A DNA stretch of 64,000 nucleotides from Pseudomonas costantinii (lineage in GTDB: Bacteria > Pseudomonadota > Gammaproteobacteria > Pseudomonadales > Pseudomonadaceae), in assembly GCF_001870435.1 (NCBI RefSeq), contig NZ_MDDR01000006.1, positions 1 through 64,000 of the forward strand, written 5' to 3'. Position numbers and translations under genes: made by a program. The notes beneath the pieces are model-generated. The model had not been told where the DNA came from. It worked only from the letters and a program-made list of their open reading frames with translations, and ran no database searches. This document shows, piece by piece, positions 20,931 to 29,381 of the stretch (position 1 is the stretch's first letter; each line of letters opens with the position of its first letter).

Positions 20931-21875
20931 TCAAACAGCGACATTCTCCAGCGCGCACACATCCTCATCTTGCTCATCAATCTGTTTGATTTGCTCGATC
21001 ATCGCCTCCGCCAACGGTGACAACCGATACCCCGCACGGCTGACGATGCCATAGCGGGTATACCGTTCCTCCAGGTCCTCAGCCAGCCCATCAATCTTCA
21101 AACACACCAGCTCACCCCTCGCCATGTGCAACACGTCACTGTTGGCGCTGACGATACCGATAGCGTCGGAGCGCAACACCACGCCCATCAGGCTATAGCC
21201 GTTTTCGCATTCCACATTCGGCAGGTAATCGGGGCGACCGCTGAGGTCGACGATGACCTTGCGCAGGTTCGGCGGGCGAATGGTCACGGCCAGCGGGTAA
21301 CTCATCAGTTCGGCGGCGCTCACGCTGTCGCGCCCGGCCAACGGGTGACCGGCGCGGCAGCAAAAATACCAACGGCGCGCGCGCAGGCGGTGGGTGTGGT
21401 AGTCGGGGTTGGCTTCGAAGTGGCGGGTGTCGGCGACGAAGAATTCGAACTCTTCGCTCAGCAGGCGTTTGCTCAGGCTTTGCCAGTCATCCACCTGGAA
21501 CTGTACGCGGGCCTTGGGGTAACGCCCGATAAAACTGCCGATGGCGCGGGGGATCAACCCGGCCGCCGGTGCCGGGCCACAGCCGAAGCGCAACTCACCC
21601 GCCTCCAGGCCATTGAACTGGCTGATCTCGTTGGCCAGTTGCTGCGCGCCGCTGACCAGACGCCGCGCATGTTCGAGCAGTACCTGGCCTTGTTTGGTCG
21701 GCGCCAGGTCCTTGCGCCCGCGATCTACCAGTTGGCAACCGGCGCTGTGTTCCAACGCCTGGATGCTGCGACTGAACGCCGATTGCGACAGGTTCACGGC
21801 CAACGCCGCCGCGACAAAACTGCGTTGTTCGGCGAGGGCGATGAAGTGGCGAAGCTGGCGCAAATCGATATGCAT
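20931..21875 (-). CDS. LysR-family regulator, paralogue of the SftR-like gene
   Basis: A 314-residue LysR regulator closely related along its length to the one at 17.2-18.1 kb (shared LRQLR-FIAL, FSRSIQ-LE, DRG-KDL-PT-GQV, GPAPA motifs). N-terminal winged helix at residues 4-38, then an effector domain. It is divergent from the TonB-dependent receptor. It and its paralogue probably sense sulfate esters or a sulfur metabolite; which one corresponds to SftR cannot be decided here. Palindromes lie in the shared promoter, one overlapping its start codon. Confidence 0.83.
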   Translation of the reverse strand: MHIDLRQLRHFIALAEQRSFVAAALAVNLSQSAFSRSIQALEHSAGCQLVDRGRKDLAPTKQGQVLLEHARRLVSGAQQLANEISQFNGLEAGELRFGCGPAPAAGLIPRAIGSFIGRYPKARVQFQVDDWQSLSKRLLSEEFEFFVADTRHFEANPDYHTHRLRARRWYFCCRAGHPLAGRDSVSAAELMSYPLAVTIRPPNLRKVIVDLSGRPDYLPNVECENGYSLMGVVLRSDAIGIVSANSDVLHMARGELVCLKIDGLAEDLEERYTRYGIVSRAGYRLSPLAEAMIEQIKQIDEQDEDVCALENVAV

Positions 21876-21893
21876 TTTTCACATCAAAAATAT
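21870..21893. promoter_or_regulatory. ATGC-N7-ACAT-N2-AAAATAT box at LysR/TonB-receptor promoter
   Basis: The reverse orientation of the ats/tonB box with one mismatch in the ATGC-N7-GCAT part and AAAATAT at the same two-base spacing. It overlaps the start codon of the LysR gene, like the box at 18085 in front of its paralogue. Confidence 0.45.
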
Positions 21894-21899
21894 CGGGGA

Positions 21900-21918
21900 A
21901 ATGCATTGGCTATGCATT
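21900..21918. promoter_or_regulatory. 19-base palindrome between LysR and TonB-receptor genes
   Basis: AATGCA and TGCATT separated by seven bases, a perfect inverted repeat (ATGC-N9-GCAT) in the divergent promoter. Sixteen of 19 positions match the element at 15919-15937. Typical size and place for a LysR-type recognition site. Confidence 0.5.
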
Positions 21919-22030
21919 AGGTCGACTCCTTATAAAGGCTATCTCTTATGCAGTAAATGTTCGTAAAAACATAAATAAATAACCTAAGGGAATATCGGTT
22001 GTTGGATATTTCCGGGTTCCGGAGCCGCTT

Positions 22031-24346
22031 ATGAGTCTGTTGAAGTCCTTGCCCCTGGCCATGTTGGTGGCCGGTAGCACCAGTTGGTCGCCGACCCAGG
22101 CCGCCGAAACACCCGCGCCGGCAAGCAAGGGCGAAAATGCCAGCGGCCAGCTTGAGACGGTCACCGTGACCGCCCGGCGGCGTACCGAAAGCGCCCAGGA
22201 AGTGCCGACGCCCATGAGTGTGATCGGCGGCCAGGCGCTGGAGAGCCAGCGGATTTATCGGATTCAGGATTTGCAGCAACTGGTGCCCAGCGTCAACGTC
22301 GCCTATATGCATGCGCGTCAATCCAGCGTGTCGATTCGCGGCCTGGGCAACAACCCGGCCAGCGATGGCCTGGAAGGCAGCGTGGGGCTGTACATCGACA
22401 ACGTGTACCTCGGGCGGCCGGGGATGGCGGTGTTTGACTTGATGGACATCGAGCAGCTTGAGGTGTTGCGGGGACCGCAAGGTACGTTGTTCGGCAAAAA
22501 CACCACGGCGGGTGTGATCAATATCAGCACCCGCGCGCCGAGTTTTACCCCGGAGCGCAGCATCGAAACCTCGTTGGGCGAGGACGGTTATTTCCAGACC
22601 AAGGGCACCCTTTCCGGCCCACTTACAGAGGATTTGGCGGGGCGCTTCTCGGCCTATCGCACGCGCAGCGATGGCGACATCAAGAACGAATACGACGGCC
22701 ATGATCTCAACGGCGGCTCACGCCAGGGCTTTCGTGGGCAACTGCTGTACAAGCCCAGCGAGACGTTCAACGCGCGCTGGATTGGTGACTACAACGAGGA
22801 AGATTCCAGCGCCGGCACCCGCGTGCTGTACAGCACCGGGCCGACCATCAACGGTACCAACCTCTATCAATCCCGGGCAGCGGCGGCGGGGGCGACATTG
22901 GTAGATGGCACCCAGCGCAAGGTCAACCTGGACAGCGACCAGCACGTCACTGTGTTCCAGGGCGGCACGTCGCTGGAGGCCAACTGGACCCTGCCAAGTG
23001 ACTTCACCCTGACCTCGGTCAGCGCCTATCGCTGGTGGAATTTCACCCCACGCAACGATGACGGTCTCAACGTGCCGGCAGCCTACAACGCCGGCGTGTC
23101 GGTGGAAGATAAACAGTGGTCCCAGGAGTTCCGGTTGGCCTCGCCTACCGGTGGTTTCTTCGATTACGTGCTAGGTGCCTATTACTTCGGCAACTCGCTG
23201 GATAACAAATCCTTCGCCTATTACGGACCCAAGGCCGATATCTGGAACGGCACGCCCACCGGCGCGCTGAATAATGTGAGCAGCGTCGGCAACGGGCATA
23301 TCCGCACCGACAGTTTTGCGCTGTTCGCCCAAGGCACTTGGCACCTGACCGAACGTCTGGATTTCACTGCCGGTTTGCGCGGCACCTATGAAGAGAAAAG
23401 CGCCTGGGTCACTCGCAATGCCCCGGTGGGTGGCGCGACAGTCACGGGCGCTGCGGCCACCGCGCGGCGTGGGCGTGCCGGTGCGTATGACTCGGGCGAC
23501 CTCAATCAGTACAGCGCCACGCCGTCGGGGCTGCTGAACCTCAGCTATCACTTCAACGAAAACCTGCTGGGCTACGCGACCTTGTCCCACGGCGAAAAAT
23601 CCGGCGGGGTCAACTTGGCGGTGGGGTCTGCGCCGACTGCCGGGGCCGACTCATTGCTGATCGGCACCGAGCGCGCCAATAACGCCGAACTCGGCTTCAA
23701 GAGCACGCTGTGGGACCGTCGCTTGCAGCTCAATGCCAACCTGTTCTGGACCCAGGTCAACGGCTACCAGACCAATGCCTACGACCAGGACAACCGTGTG
23801 CAGTACCTGACCAACGCCGGGTCGGTGCGCTCGCGTGGCGTTGAAGTGGAAAGCACCTTGGTGCCGATCAAGGGCCTGACGCTGAACCTCAACGGCTCGT
23901 TCAACGATGTGCGTTACCTGTCTTACAAGGATGCGCCGTGCCCGCCGGAAGTGAGCCTGCGTCCAGGTGCACCGGCGTCATGCGACCTGACGGGCCATCA
24001 AGTGGTCGGTGCGTCGAAGTGGATCGCCAACGCAAACGGTGAGTACAAGTGGAACCTGGATAACGGCTTAGAACCTTACGTGACCGCCAGCTATGCGTTC
24101 CGCTCCAAGGCCGTGGGCACGGTTGAGGATTCCAGCTACGGGCAGATTCCTGCCTACGCGGTGGTTAACCTGTCGACGGGCCTGCGCGGCAACTATCAAC
24201 AGGGGCAGTGGGATGTGTCGTTGTGGCTGAAAAACGCCTTCGACAAAACCTACTACACCACCCTGTGGACCGCCTCGAATGGCGGCTATGAAGGCCTGCT
24301 GGGCACGCCCCGCACGTTGGGTGTGACAGGGCGTTACGACTTCTAA
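22031..24346 (+). CDS. TonB-dependent outer-membrane receptor
   Basis: A 771-residue receptor for energised uptake across the outer membrane. It has a signal peptide (cut near residue 28), a TonB-box region ETVTVTARRR, a plug domain (about 50-170, with VLRGPQGTLFGKNTTAGVINI) and a beta-barrel ending in the expected aromatic RYDF. There is no N-terminal signalling domain, so no sigma/anti-sigma control. It is divergent from a LysR gene in the sulfate-ester cluster; a TonB receptor (SftP) belongs to the P. putida S-313 sulfate-ester regulon, so a large or aromatic sulfate ester is the likely substrate. Its stop overlaps the convergent MFS gene by four bases. Confidence 0.88.
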   Translation: MSLLKSLPLAMLVAGSTSWSPTQAAETPAPASKGENASGQLETVTVTARRRTESAQEVPTPMSVIGGQALESQRIYRIQDLQQLVPSVNVAYMHARQSSVSIRGLGNNPASDGLEGSVGLYIDNVYLGRPGMAVFDLMDIEQLEVLRGPQGTLFGKNTTAGVINISTRAPSFTPERSIETSLGEDGYFQTKGTLSGPLTEDLAGRFSAYRTRSDGDIKNEYDGHDLNGGSRQGFRGQLLYKPSETFNARWIGDYNEEDSSAGTRVLYSTGPTINGTNLYQSRAAAAGATLVDGTQRKVNLDSDQHVTVFQGGTSLEANWTLPSDFTLTSVSAYRWWNFTPRNDDGLNVPAAYNAGVSVEDKQWSQEFRLASPTGGFFDYVLGAYYFGNSLDNKSFAYYGPKADIWNGTPTGALNNVSSVGNGHIRTDSFALFAQGTWHLTERLDFTAGLRGTYEEKSAWVTRNAPVGGATVTGAAATARRGRAGAYDSGDLNQYSATPSGLLNLSYHFNENLLGYATLSHGEKSGGVNLAVGSAPTAGADSLLIGTERANNAELGFKSTLWDRRLQLNANLFWTQVNGYQTNAYDQDNRVQYLTNAGSVRSRGVEVESTLVPIKGLTLNLNGSFNDVRYLSYKDAPCPPEVSLRPGAPASCDLTGHQVVGASKWIANANGEYKWNLDNGLEPYVTASYAFRSKAVGTVEDSSYGQIPAYAVVNLSTGLRGNYQQGQWDVSLWLKNAFDKTYYTTLWTASNGGYEGLLGTPRTLGVTGRYDF

Positions 24347-25515
24347 CCGGGCACGGCGGCGGTGCGGTAGGTGGTCGGGCTGAATACTCGCGTCACCACC
24401 AGCATCGCCACCGCCGTCACCGTCAGCACTACCCAGGCGCTGGCGAAATTGCCGGTGAGTTCGCGCAGCCAGCCGGTCATCCACGGCGAAATCGCGTTGA
24501 TCAAAAAGCCCACGCCTTGCACGAAGGCCGCCAGTTGCCCGGCTTGCCGAGGGTCGCGATGGTGGTCGAGGGTCAGCAGCAGGCTCAGGGCAAAACACGC
24601 GCCCAGGCCGAAGCCGGCCAATGCCACCCACAGATGCGGAAAGTGCAGCGGCGCCAGCAACAGGCCGAGGTAACCCACAGTCTGCGCCAGCAGGCTGATA
24701 CCGAGCAGTGGGCGTCGGTCGATACCGCGTTGCGCCAGCACCGGCATCAACAGCGCAGCGATCACCTGGAAAATAGTCATGAACGCCAGCAACGACCCGC
24801 TGGGCAACACGCCCCAGCCCAGTTGCTGATAGTAGGCGGGTAGCCACGCCACCATGCTCATGTAGCCGCAATTCACCAGGCCGAAGTACAGCGCCAACAA
24901 CCAGGCGCGGCGATTGCGCAGGCCCTTGAACGCGGGGATCACTGTGGCGCTCTTTGCCGCACCCAGCGGTAAAAAAACCCACAGCAACAACGCAGCTAAC
25001 GCCGGTAGCAGCCAAATGCCCAACCCCGCCTGCCATTGCTGAAAATGCGTGGCTACCACGGGGCTGAGCAGCGCCGCTAATCCGCCCCCCGCCATCAACG
25101 ACGCTGAGTACACGCCCATCGCCACCGGCACACGGTGATGAAATTCGCGCTTGATCATCGCCGGCACCAACGCCTGAATCAGCGCCACACCGGCACCGCC
25201 AAGCAATGCGGTGACCAGCAGCGTCGACGCCTGCCCCATCAGCCAGCGCGCCAGGCACGCCAGCAGAATCATCATCAAGCCCAGGGCGATGCCGCGCCGT
25301 TCGCCCAGTCGCGCTTCCACGCGTATGCCGACCAGCGCCACCAGGCCCATGCACACCACCGGCAGGCTGGTGAGCAGGGCGCTGCTTTGGAAGCTCAAGC
25401 CGGTGGCCTGGCGAATCTCGCCCAACAGTGGGCTGATGGAGCTGAGAAGCGGCCGCAGGTTCAGGCCGAGCACCACCAGCAGGCCCCAGCCGGCGAGGGA
25501 TTTATTGAGGGTCAT
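24343..25515 (-). CDS. MFS transporter, CynX/NimT family
   Basis: A 390-residue inner-membrane carrier with about 12 hydrophobic segments. LNLRPLLSSISPLLGEIRQATGLSF at the N-terminus marks the CynX/NimT (cyanate / 2-nitroimidazole) family. The substrate is unknown. It overlaps the upstream deaminase gene by 14 bases, so both are in one operon, divergent from a LysR regulator. The pairing suggests transport of a purine-like or other amine-bearing compound or its product. Confidence 0.85.
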   Translation of the reverse strand: MTLNKSLAGWGLLVVLGLNLRPLLSSISPLLGEIRQATGLSFQSSALLTSLPVVCMGLVALVGIRVEARLGERRGIALGLMMILLACLARWLMGQASTLLVTALLGGAGVALIQALVPAMIKREFHHRVPVAMGVYSASLMAGGGLAALLSPVVATHFQQWQAGLGIWLLPALAALLLWVFLPLGAAKSATVIPAFKGLRNRRAWLLALYFGLVNCGYMSMVAWLPAYYQQLGWGVLPSGSLLAFMTIFQVIAALLMPVLAQRGIDRRPLLGISLLAQTVGYLGLLLAPLHFPHLWVALAGFGLGACFALSLLLTLDHHRDPRQAGQLAAFVQGVGFLINAISPWMTGWLRELTGNFASAWVVLTVTAVAMLVVTRVFSPTTYRTAAVPG

Positions 25516-25963
25516 GCAGGGTTTTCCACTGGTGGTACAGGTGGGTCATGGCTGGGTCTGGCAGGTGCTGGCTTGGCAGGCGTTGCTCGTTCAGCGGCAA
25601 GCCGAGCTGTTGACCAATCGTCGCCGTCGACAGGCCGAAAGGCTCGGCCATTTCATTGCTGGCGGCAAACACCACCCGTTCTACGCCGCACAGGTACATG
25701 GCGCTCAGACACATCGGGCAGGGCTGGCCGCTGGCGTAGATCACGCAACCCTCCAGGCGCGCGCCGAGCTGTCGGCTCGCCGCGCGGATCGCCAATAACT
25801 CGGCGTGGGCGGTGGGGTCCTGGGTCAGGTGGATTTCATTCACGGCTTCCACCAGTACGTCGCCGTTGCGCGTCAGCACCGCGCCAAACGGCCGGCCACC
25901 TTGAGCCACGTTGGCGTGGGCCAGGGCGATAGCGCGTTGCAGATACTGTTGATCGTCGCTCAT
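25502..25963 (-). CDS. Nucleoside/guanine deaminase-type zinc deaminase
   Basis: A 153-residue cytidine-deaminase-fold enzyme. The zinc site is HAE at 53-55 and PCPMC with Cys82 and Cys85. It resembles guanine deaminases and tRNA-adenosine deaminases; length and lack of the TadA C-terminal helix favour a free purine or related base. The start MSDDQQYLQRA follows AGAGGGA; a 16-codon upstream extension has no ribosome site. It is co-transcribed with the MFS gene. Confidence 0.83.
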   Translation of the reverse strand: MSDDQQYLQRAIALAHANVAQGGRPFGAVLTRNGDVLVEAVNEIHLTQDPTAHAELLAIRAASRQLGARLEGCVIYASGQPCPMCLSAMYLCGVERVVFAASNEMAEPFGLSTATIGQQLGLPLNEQRLPSQHLPDPAMTHLYHQWKTLHDPQ

Positions 25964-26057
25964 GAAAGTCCCTCTGGGCAGGATGGAGGGTGAAGTATGG
26001 GCAGCCGCCAAGGTATTCTGAAATTAAATATAACCATGCTAACCAGTGGTAAACAGA

Positions 26058-26921
26058 ATGGTGACGCCCATGTTCGATCCCGTGCTGTTGCGCAGTTTTG
26101 TCGCCGTAGTGGACTGCGGCAATTTCACCCGCGCCGCCGAGCGCCTGCACTTGACCCAATCCACCGTGAGCCAACAGATCCGCCGCCTGGAAGAGGTGGT
26201 GGCGTGCCAGTTGCTGGATCGCGATCAGCGCCGTGTGGTGGCCACCGCAGAAGGTGAACGCTTGCTGGCCTATGCACGGCGCATCCTCGCATTGCATGAA
26301 GAGGCCGCCGACGTGTTGATCAACCAGCAAAGCGACGGCGTGTTGCGCCTCGGCGTGCCGGAGGATTTTGCCGCCGAACGACTGATGCCGTTGCTGTCGG
26401 CGTTTGTCGTGGCTTACCCACGGGTACGCCTGGAAGTCACCAGTGGCCTCGGCCCTGAATTGCAGCGCCAGTACCGTGGCGGCGAGTTCGACGTGCTGCT
26501 GGTCAAGCAGATGGGTGACAGCGACGACTGCGTGGCCTCGTGGCCGGAACCGTTGTGTTGGGTAGACAGCCGTAGCACGCCGTCCCTTAGCCGTGACCCG
26601 CTGCCATTGGTGGCGTTTCCGGTGGGCGGCTTGTATCGCAATGAAATGCTCCATCACCTGGAAGTGGGCGGCTGGCGTTGGCGCATCGGCTATTCCAGCG
26701 CCAGCCTGGCCAGCGTGTGTTCGGCGGTGGCGGCGGGGTTAGGCATCAGCTTGTTGCCGCAACGGGTGGTGCAGGTCGGGCATGTGGTGCTGGGCGAAGA
26801 CAGTGGTTTGCCGGCGATACAGGGCGTACGGCTGGCGTTGTATGGCCGCAGTGGCTTGGGTGCGGCGGGGCAGGCGTTGCAGGACCAATTGCTCAATTTA
26901 TGCGCAAACAGCCCACGCTGA
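26058..26921 (+). CDS. LysR-family regulator of the MFS/deaminase pair
   Basis: A LysR regulator of about 287 residues with the winged helix near its start (LLRSFVAVVDCGNFTRAAERLHLTQSTVSQQIRRLE region). The start could also be the ATG four codons later (MFDPVLL); neither has a clear ribosome site. It is divergent from the deaminase-MFS operon across an AT-rich gap of under 100 bases, so it most likely controls that operon. It is a different LysR subgroup from the two SftR-like genes. Confidence 0.84.
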   Translation: MVTPMFDPVLLRSFVAVVDCGNFTRAAERLHLTQSTVSQQIRRLEEVVACQLLDRDQRRVVATAEGERLLAYARRILALHEEAADVLINQQSDGVLRLGVPEDFAAERLMPLLSAFVVAYPRVRLEVTSGLGPELQRQYRGGEFDVLLVKQMGDSDDCVASWPEPLCWVDSRSTPSLSRDPLPLVAFPVGGLYRNEMLHHLEVGGWRWRIGYSSASLASVCSAVAAGLGISLLPQRVVQVGHVVLGEDSGLPAIQGVRLALYGRSGLGAAGQALQDQLLNLCANSPR

Positions 26922-26935
26922 TCCATGCCTTTGCG

Positions 26936-26961
26936 GAATATTTTGTATGCCTTAAAAGCAT
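26936..26961. promoter_or_regulatory. GAATATTTT-N2-ATGC-N7-GCAT box upstream of tonB
   Basis: The same composite box as at 15942-15967: GAATATTTT, two bases, ATGC, seven bases, GCAT. It lies about 225 bases before tonB, just after the LysR stop, and ties the TonB system to the ats promoters. Confidence 0.55.
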
Positions 26962-27101
26962 TGAAAAACAGCGCCTTTGCTCTAGGCCACGCAGGACGTG
27001 GCTTTGACGTTTCTGGATGTTTCGTTTATTCAATTTAGGTCTATGTATAACTTTAAAGATTACTTTAAGAGATAAGCGTCTGGCCCCGATGATTCAGCCC
27101 T

Positions 27102-27135
27102 CGACGGCCTCCCACGCAGGCCTGTCGGTTTTTTT
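27102..27135 (+). terminator. Terminator in the tonB leader (attenuator or sRNA end)
   Basis: CGACGGCCT pairs, with one bulge, with AGGCCTGTCG around a seven-base loop and is followed by seven T. It sits 27 bases before the tonB start and downstream of an AT-rich promoter-like block (about 27035-27070). It may end the LysR transcript, attenuate tonB, or be the 3' end of a short leader RNA. Confidence 0.65.
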
Positions 27136-27161
27136 GTTTCAAAACCGTAGGGAGTGAATCA

Positions 27162-27974
27162 ATGGGCAATGTCCAGACCGCCGCCAGTGCACAAGAGGCG
27201 CAGTGGCGCCAGGCACCGAGTGGTGAGTTGGTCGACCTTGGCCGGCCGCACCGCGCGCCGTTGGGGCAACAGCGTTTGCAGCAAGCCCCGAAGCGCTTCT
27301 CGAGTCGTCGCGAAGGGATTCTGCTGGGGTTGCTGGTGCTGGCCCTGCACGGTGCGGTGATCTATTGGGTGAGCCAGAAGCCCACCCCGGTGCTGCCGAT
27401 TGTGCCGCCGGAAATTCCGCCGATGACCATCGAATTTTCTCAGCCGGCGCCGCCGGTGGTTGAACCGCCACCGCCTGTGCCGCCACCACCACCGCCGCCT
27501 GTGGTCGAGCCACCACCACCGGTCGTGGATGAGTTGGCCGCCAAACCGGCGCCGCCTAAACCGATTCCAAAACCCAAACCAAAGCCCGTGCCGAAGCCTG
27601 AGCCCAAGCCCGCACCGAAACCGGTCGAGCAGCCGCCCGCACCACCGACTCCAGCGCCACCTGCACCGCCAGCTCCGCCGTCGCCAGCGCCGGTTACACC
27701 GGCTTCGGCCAACGCCGCTTACTTGAAAAATCCGGCGCCCGAATACCCGTCACTGGCCCAGCGCCGGGGTTGGGAAGGCACGGTGTTGTTGCGGGTGCAT
27801 GTACTGGCCAGCGGCAAGCCGGGTGAGATCCAGATTCAGAAAAGCAGCGGTCGCCAGCAACTCGACGACGCCGCACTGACCGCCGTGAAGCGTTGGAGCT
27901 TCGTGCCGGCCAAGCAGGGCGAAGTGGCGCAGGACGGCTGGGTCAGCGTACCGATCGATTTCAAGATTCACTAA
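27162..27974 (+). CDS. tonB: Energy transducer TonB
   Basis: Spans the periplasm to transmit proton-motive force from ExbB-ExbD to TonB-dependent receptors. The 270 residues comprise a long cytoplasmic N-terminus of about 50 residues, one membrane segment (about 51-69), a proline-rich linker with Pro/Lys-Pro and Pro-Ala repeats (about 73-180) and a C-terminal TonB domain (about 185-270: YPSLAQRRGWEGTVLLRVHVLASGKPGEIQIQ region). It is first in tonB-exbB-exbD. Shared promoter box and proximity suggest service to the receptor at 22.0 kb. Confidence 0.93.
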   Translation: MGNVQTAASAQEAQWRQAPSGELVDLGRPHRAPLGQQRLQQAPKRFSSRREGILLGLLVLALHGAVIYWVSQKPTPVLPIVPPEIPPMTIEFSQPAPPVVEPPPPVPPPPPPPVVEPPPPVVDELAAKPAPPKPIPKPKPKPVPKPEPKPAPKPVEQPPAPPTPAPPAPPAPPSPAPVTPASANAAYLKNPAPEYPSLAQRRGWEGTVLLRVHVLASGKPGEIQIQKSSGRQQLDDAALTAVKRWSFVPAKQGEVAQDGWVSVPIDFKIH

Positions 27975-28028
27975 CTATTCGGCTGCGGTGTGTTGGACAC
28001 GCCGCGACCTGCACAGAGGGAAAACATC

Positions 28029-28748
28029 ATGGCATTAGCATCTCCACTTGAATCCATCGAAAGCGCGGTGATCTGGCTGCTGGTGGTCTTTTCGGTCGCC
28101 ACTTGGGGCCTGGCTTTATTGAAGGGCGTGCAGTTCGGTCGCCTCAAGGCGCAGGATCGCAAATTCCACAAACAGTTCTGGGCGGCGTCGAGTCTCGACT
28201 CTGCCGCCGAACTGGCTGAAACCCAGCCCGGCGCTGCGGCACGGGTGGCCCAGGCCGGTTATGCCGCGATCCAGGTGGGCGATGCGCCGCACGCTGCGGA
28301 CTTGAGTCAGGCGATTAATCACCAGGACCGTCTCGAACGCGCCCTGCGCCAGCAGATCGTACGTGAGCGTCGCTCCCTGGAAACCGGTTTGGCCGTGGTC
28401 GCCAGTATCGGCAGCACCTCGCCGTTTATCGGCCTGTTCGGCACCGTGTGGGGGATCATGGAAGCGCTGAAGGGGATCAGCGCGGCCGGTTCCGCCAGCC
28501 TGGAAACCGTGGCCGGCCCGATTGGTGCGGCACTGGTCGCCACCGGCGTGGGTATCGCCGTCGCGGTGCCTGCGGTGCTGGTTTACAACTACTTCCTGCG
28601 TCGCCTGAAGCTGACGGCTGCCGACCTGGACGACTTTGCCCACGACTTCTACAGCCTGGCGCAGAAGAACTCTTTCCGAGTACTGCTGCACCCGACGCTG
28701 AACAAAACCGCTGCCGGCAACCCGCAAAAAGTGAAGGAGGCGTCCTGA
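28029..28748 (+). CDS. exbB: TonB-system proton channel subunit ExbB
   Basis: Inner-membrane channel protein of 239 residues with three membrane segments (about 13-33, 118-140 and 160-185) and the MotA/ExbB motif GLFGTVWGIMEALKGIS. It lacks the long N-terminal extension of Pseudomonas ExbB1. The start follows AGAGGGA; an upstream in-frame start is rejected. Placed between tonB and exbD; one base separates its stop from exbD. Confidence 0.94.
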   Translation: MALASPLESIESAVIWLLVVFSVATWGLALLKGVQFGRLKAQDRKFHKQFWAASSLDSAAELAETQPGAAARVAQAGYAAIQVGDAPHAADLSQAINHQDRLERALRQQIVRERRSLETGLAVVASIGSTSPFIGLFGTVWGIMEALKGISAAGSASLETVAGPIGAALVATGVGIAVAVPAVLVYNYFLRRLKLTAADLDDFAHDFYSLAQKNSFRVLLHPTLNKTAAGNPQKVKEAS

Positions 28749-28749
28749 G

Positions 28750-29151
28750 ATGGCCTTCTCCACGCAAGACAGCGATGAGGTGCTGAGCGAAATCAACGTC
28801 ACACCGTTGGTGGACGTGATGCTGGTACTGCTGGTGGTGTTTATCGTCACCGCGCCGCTGCTGACCAACGCGATTCCAATCAACCTGCCCAAGACCCAGG
28901 CTGTGGCCCCGGTGGAGCAGAAGGACCCGCTGGTGGTAAGCATCGATGGCGCCGGCAAACTGTTTATCAACAAGGACGAAATCCAGCCGGACTTGCTGGA
29001 ATTCAACCTGCAGGCGGCCAAGGCCAAGGACCCCGATGTGCGGGTGCAACTGCAGGCCGATGATGGAGTGAACTACGGCGAAGTGGCGCGAGCCATGGCG
29101 TCTATCGAGCGCGCGGGGATTACCAAGCTGTCGGTGATTACTGCACGTTAG
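28750..29151 (+). CDS. exbD: TonB-system subunit ExbD
   Basis: A 133-residue protein with one membrane helix that carries the essential acidic residue (Asp22 in NVTPLVDVMLVLLVVF) and a periplasmic domain. It pairs with ExbB to harvest proton-motive force. GGAGGCG at the exbB end is its ribosome site. Last gene of the operon, followed by a clear terminator. Confidence 0.94.
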   Translation: MAFSTQDSDEVLSEINVTPLVDVMLVLLVVFIVTAPLLTNAIPINLPKTQAVAPVEQKDPLVVSIDGAGKLFINKDEIQPDLLEFNLQAAKAKDPDVRVQLQADDGVNYGEVARAMASIERAGITKLSVITAR

Positions 29152-29175
29152 TTTCAAATGCCTCGACAATTTTTT

Positions 29176-29209
29176 GGCCGTCTCCTTGGCAGGGTGCGGC
29201 CTTTTTTTT
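29176..29209 (+). terminator. Rho-independent terminator after exbD
   Basis: GGCCG and CGGCC stem around a 16-base loop, then eight T. It ends the tonB-exbBD operon. Confidence 0.8.
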
Positions 29210-29381
29210 GCCTGCGATTTAACAAACGCCGCGATCCACAATGTGAAGCCAGCGCTCACATTTTTGATTCTGGGTGTTTTTGAGTTTTTGGTTATTAATA
29301 AATAGCTTCTTATTCCTTAACGAATATAAACCGCGTCCCTATACTGTTCAGCAACGTTAAACGCTGCAGGAGGGCACACCC

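Noticed and set aside
21901..21966. A 21-codon ORF with three Cys codons upstream of the TonB receptor, as a possible Cys-attenuation leader
   Set aside because: It starts inside the LysR operator palindrome, has only a weak CGGGGAA site, and no terminator/anti-terminator pair follows.
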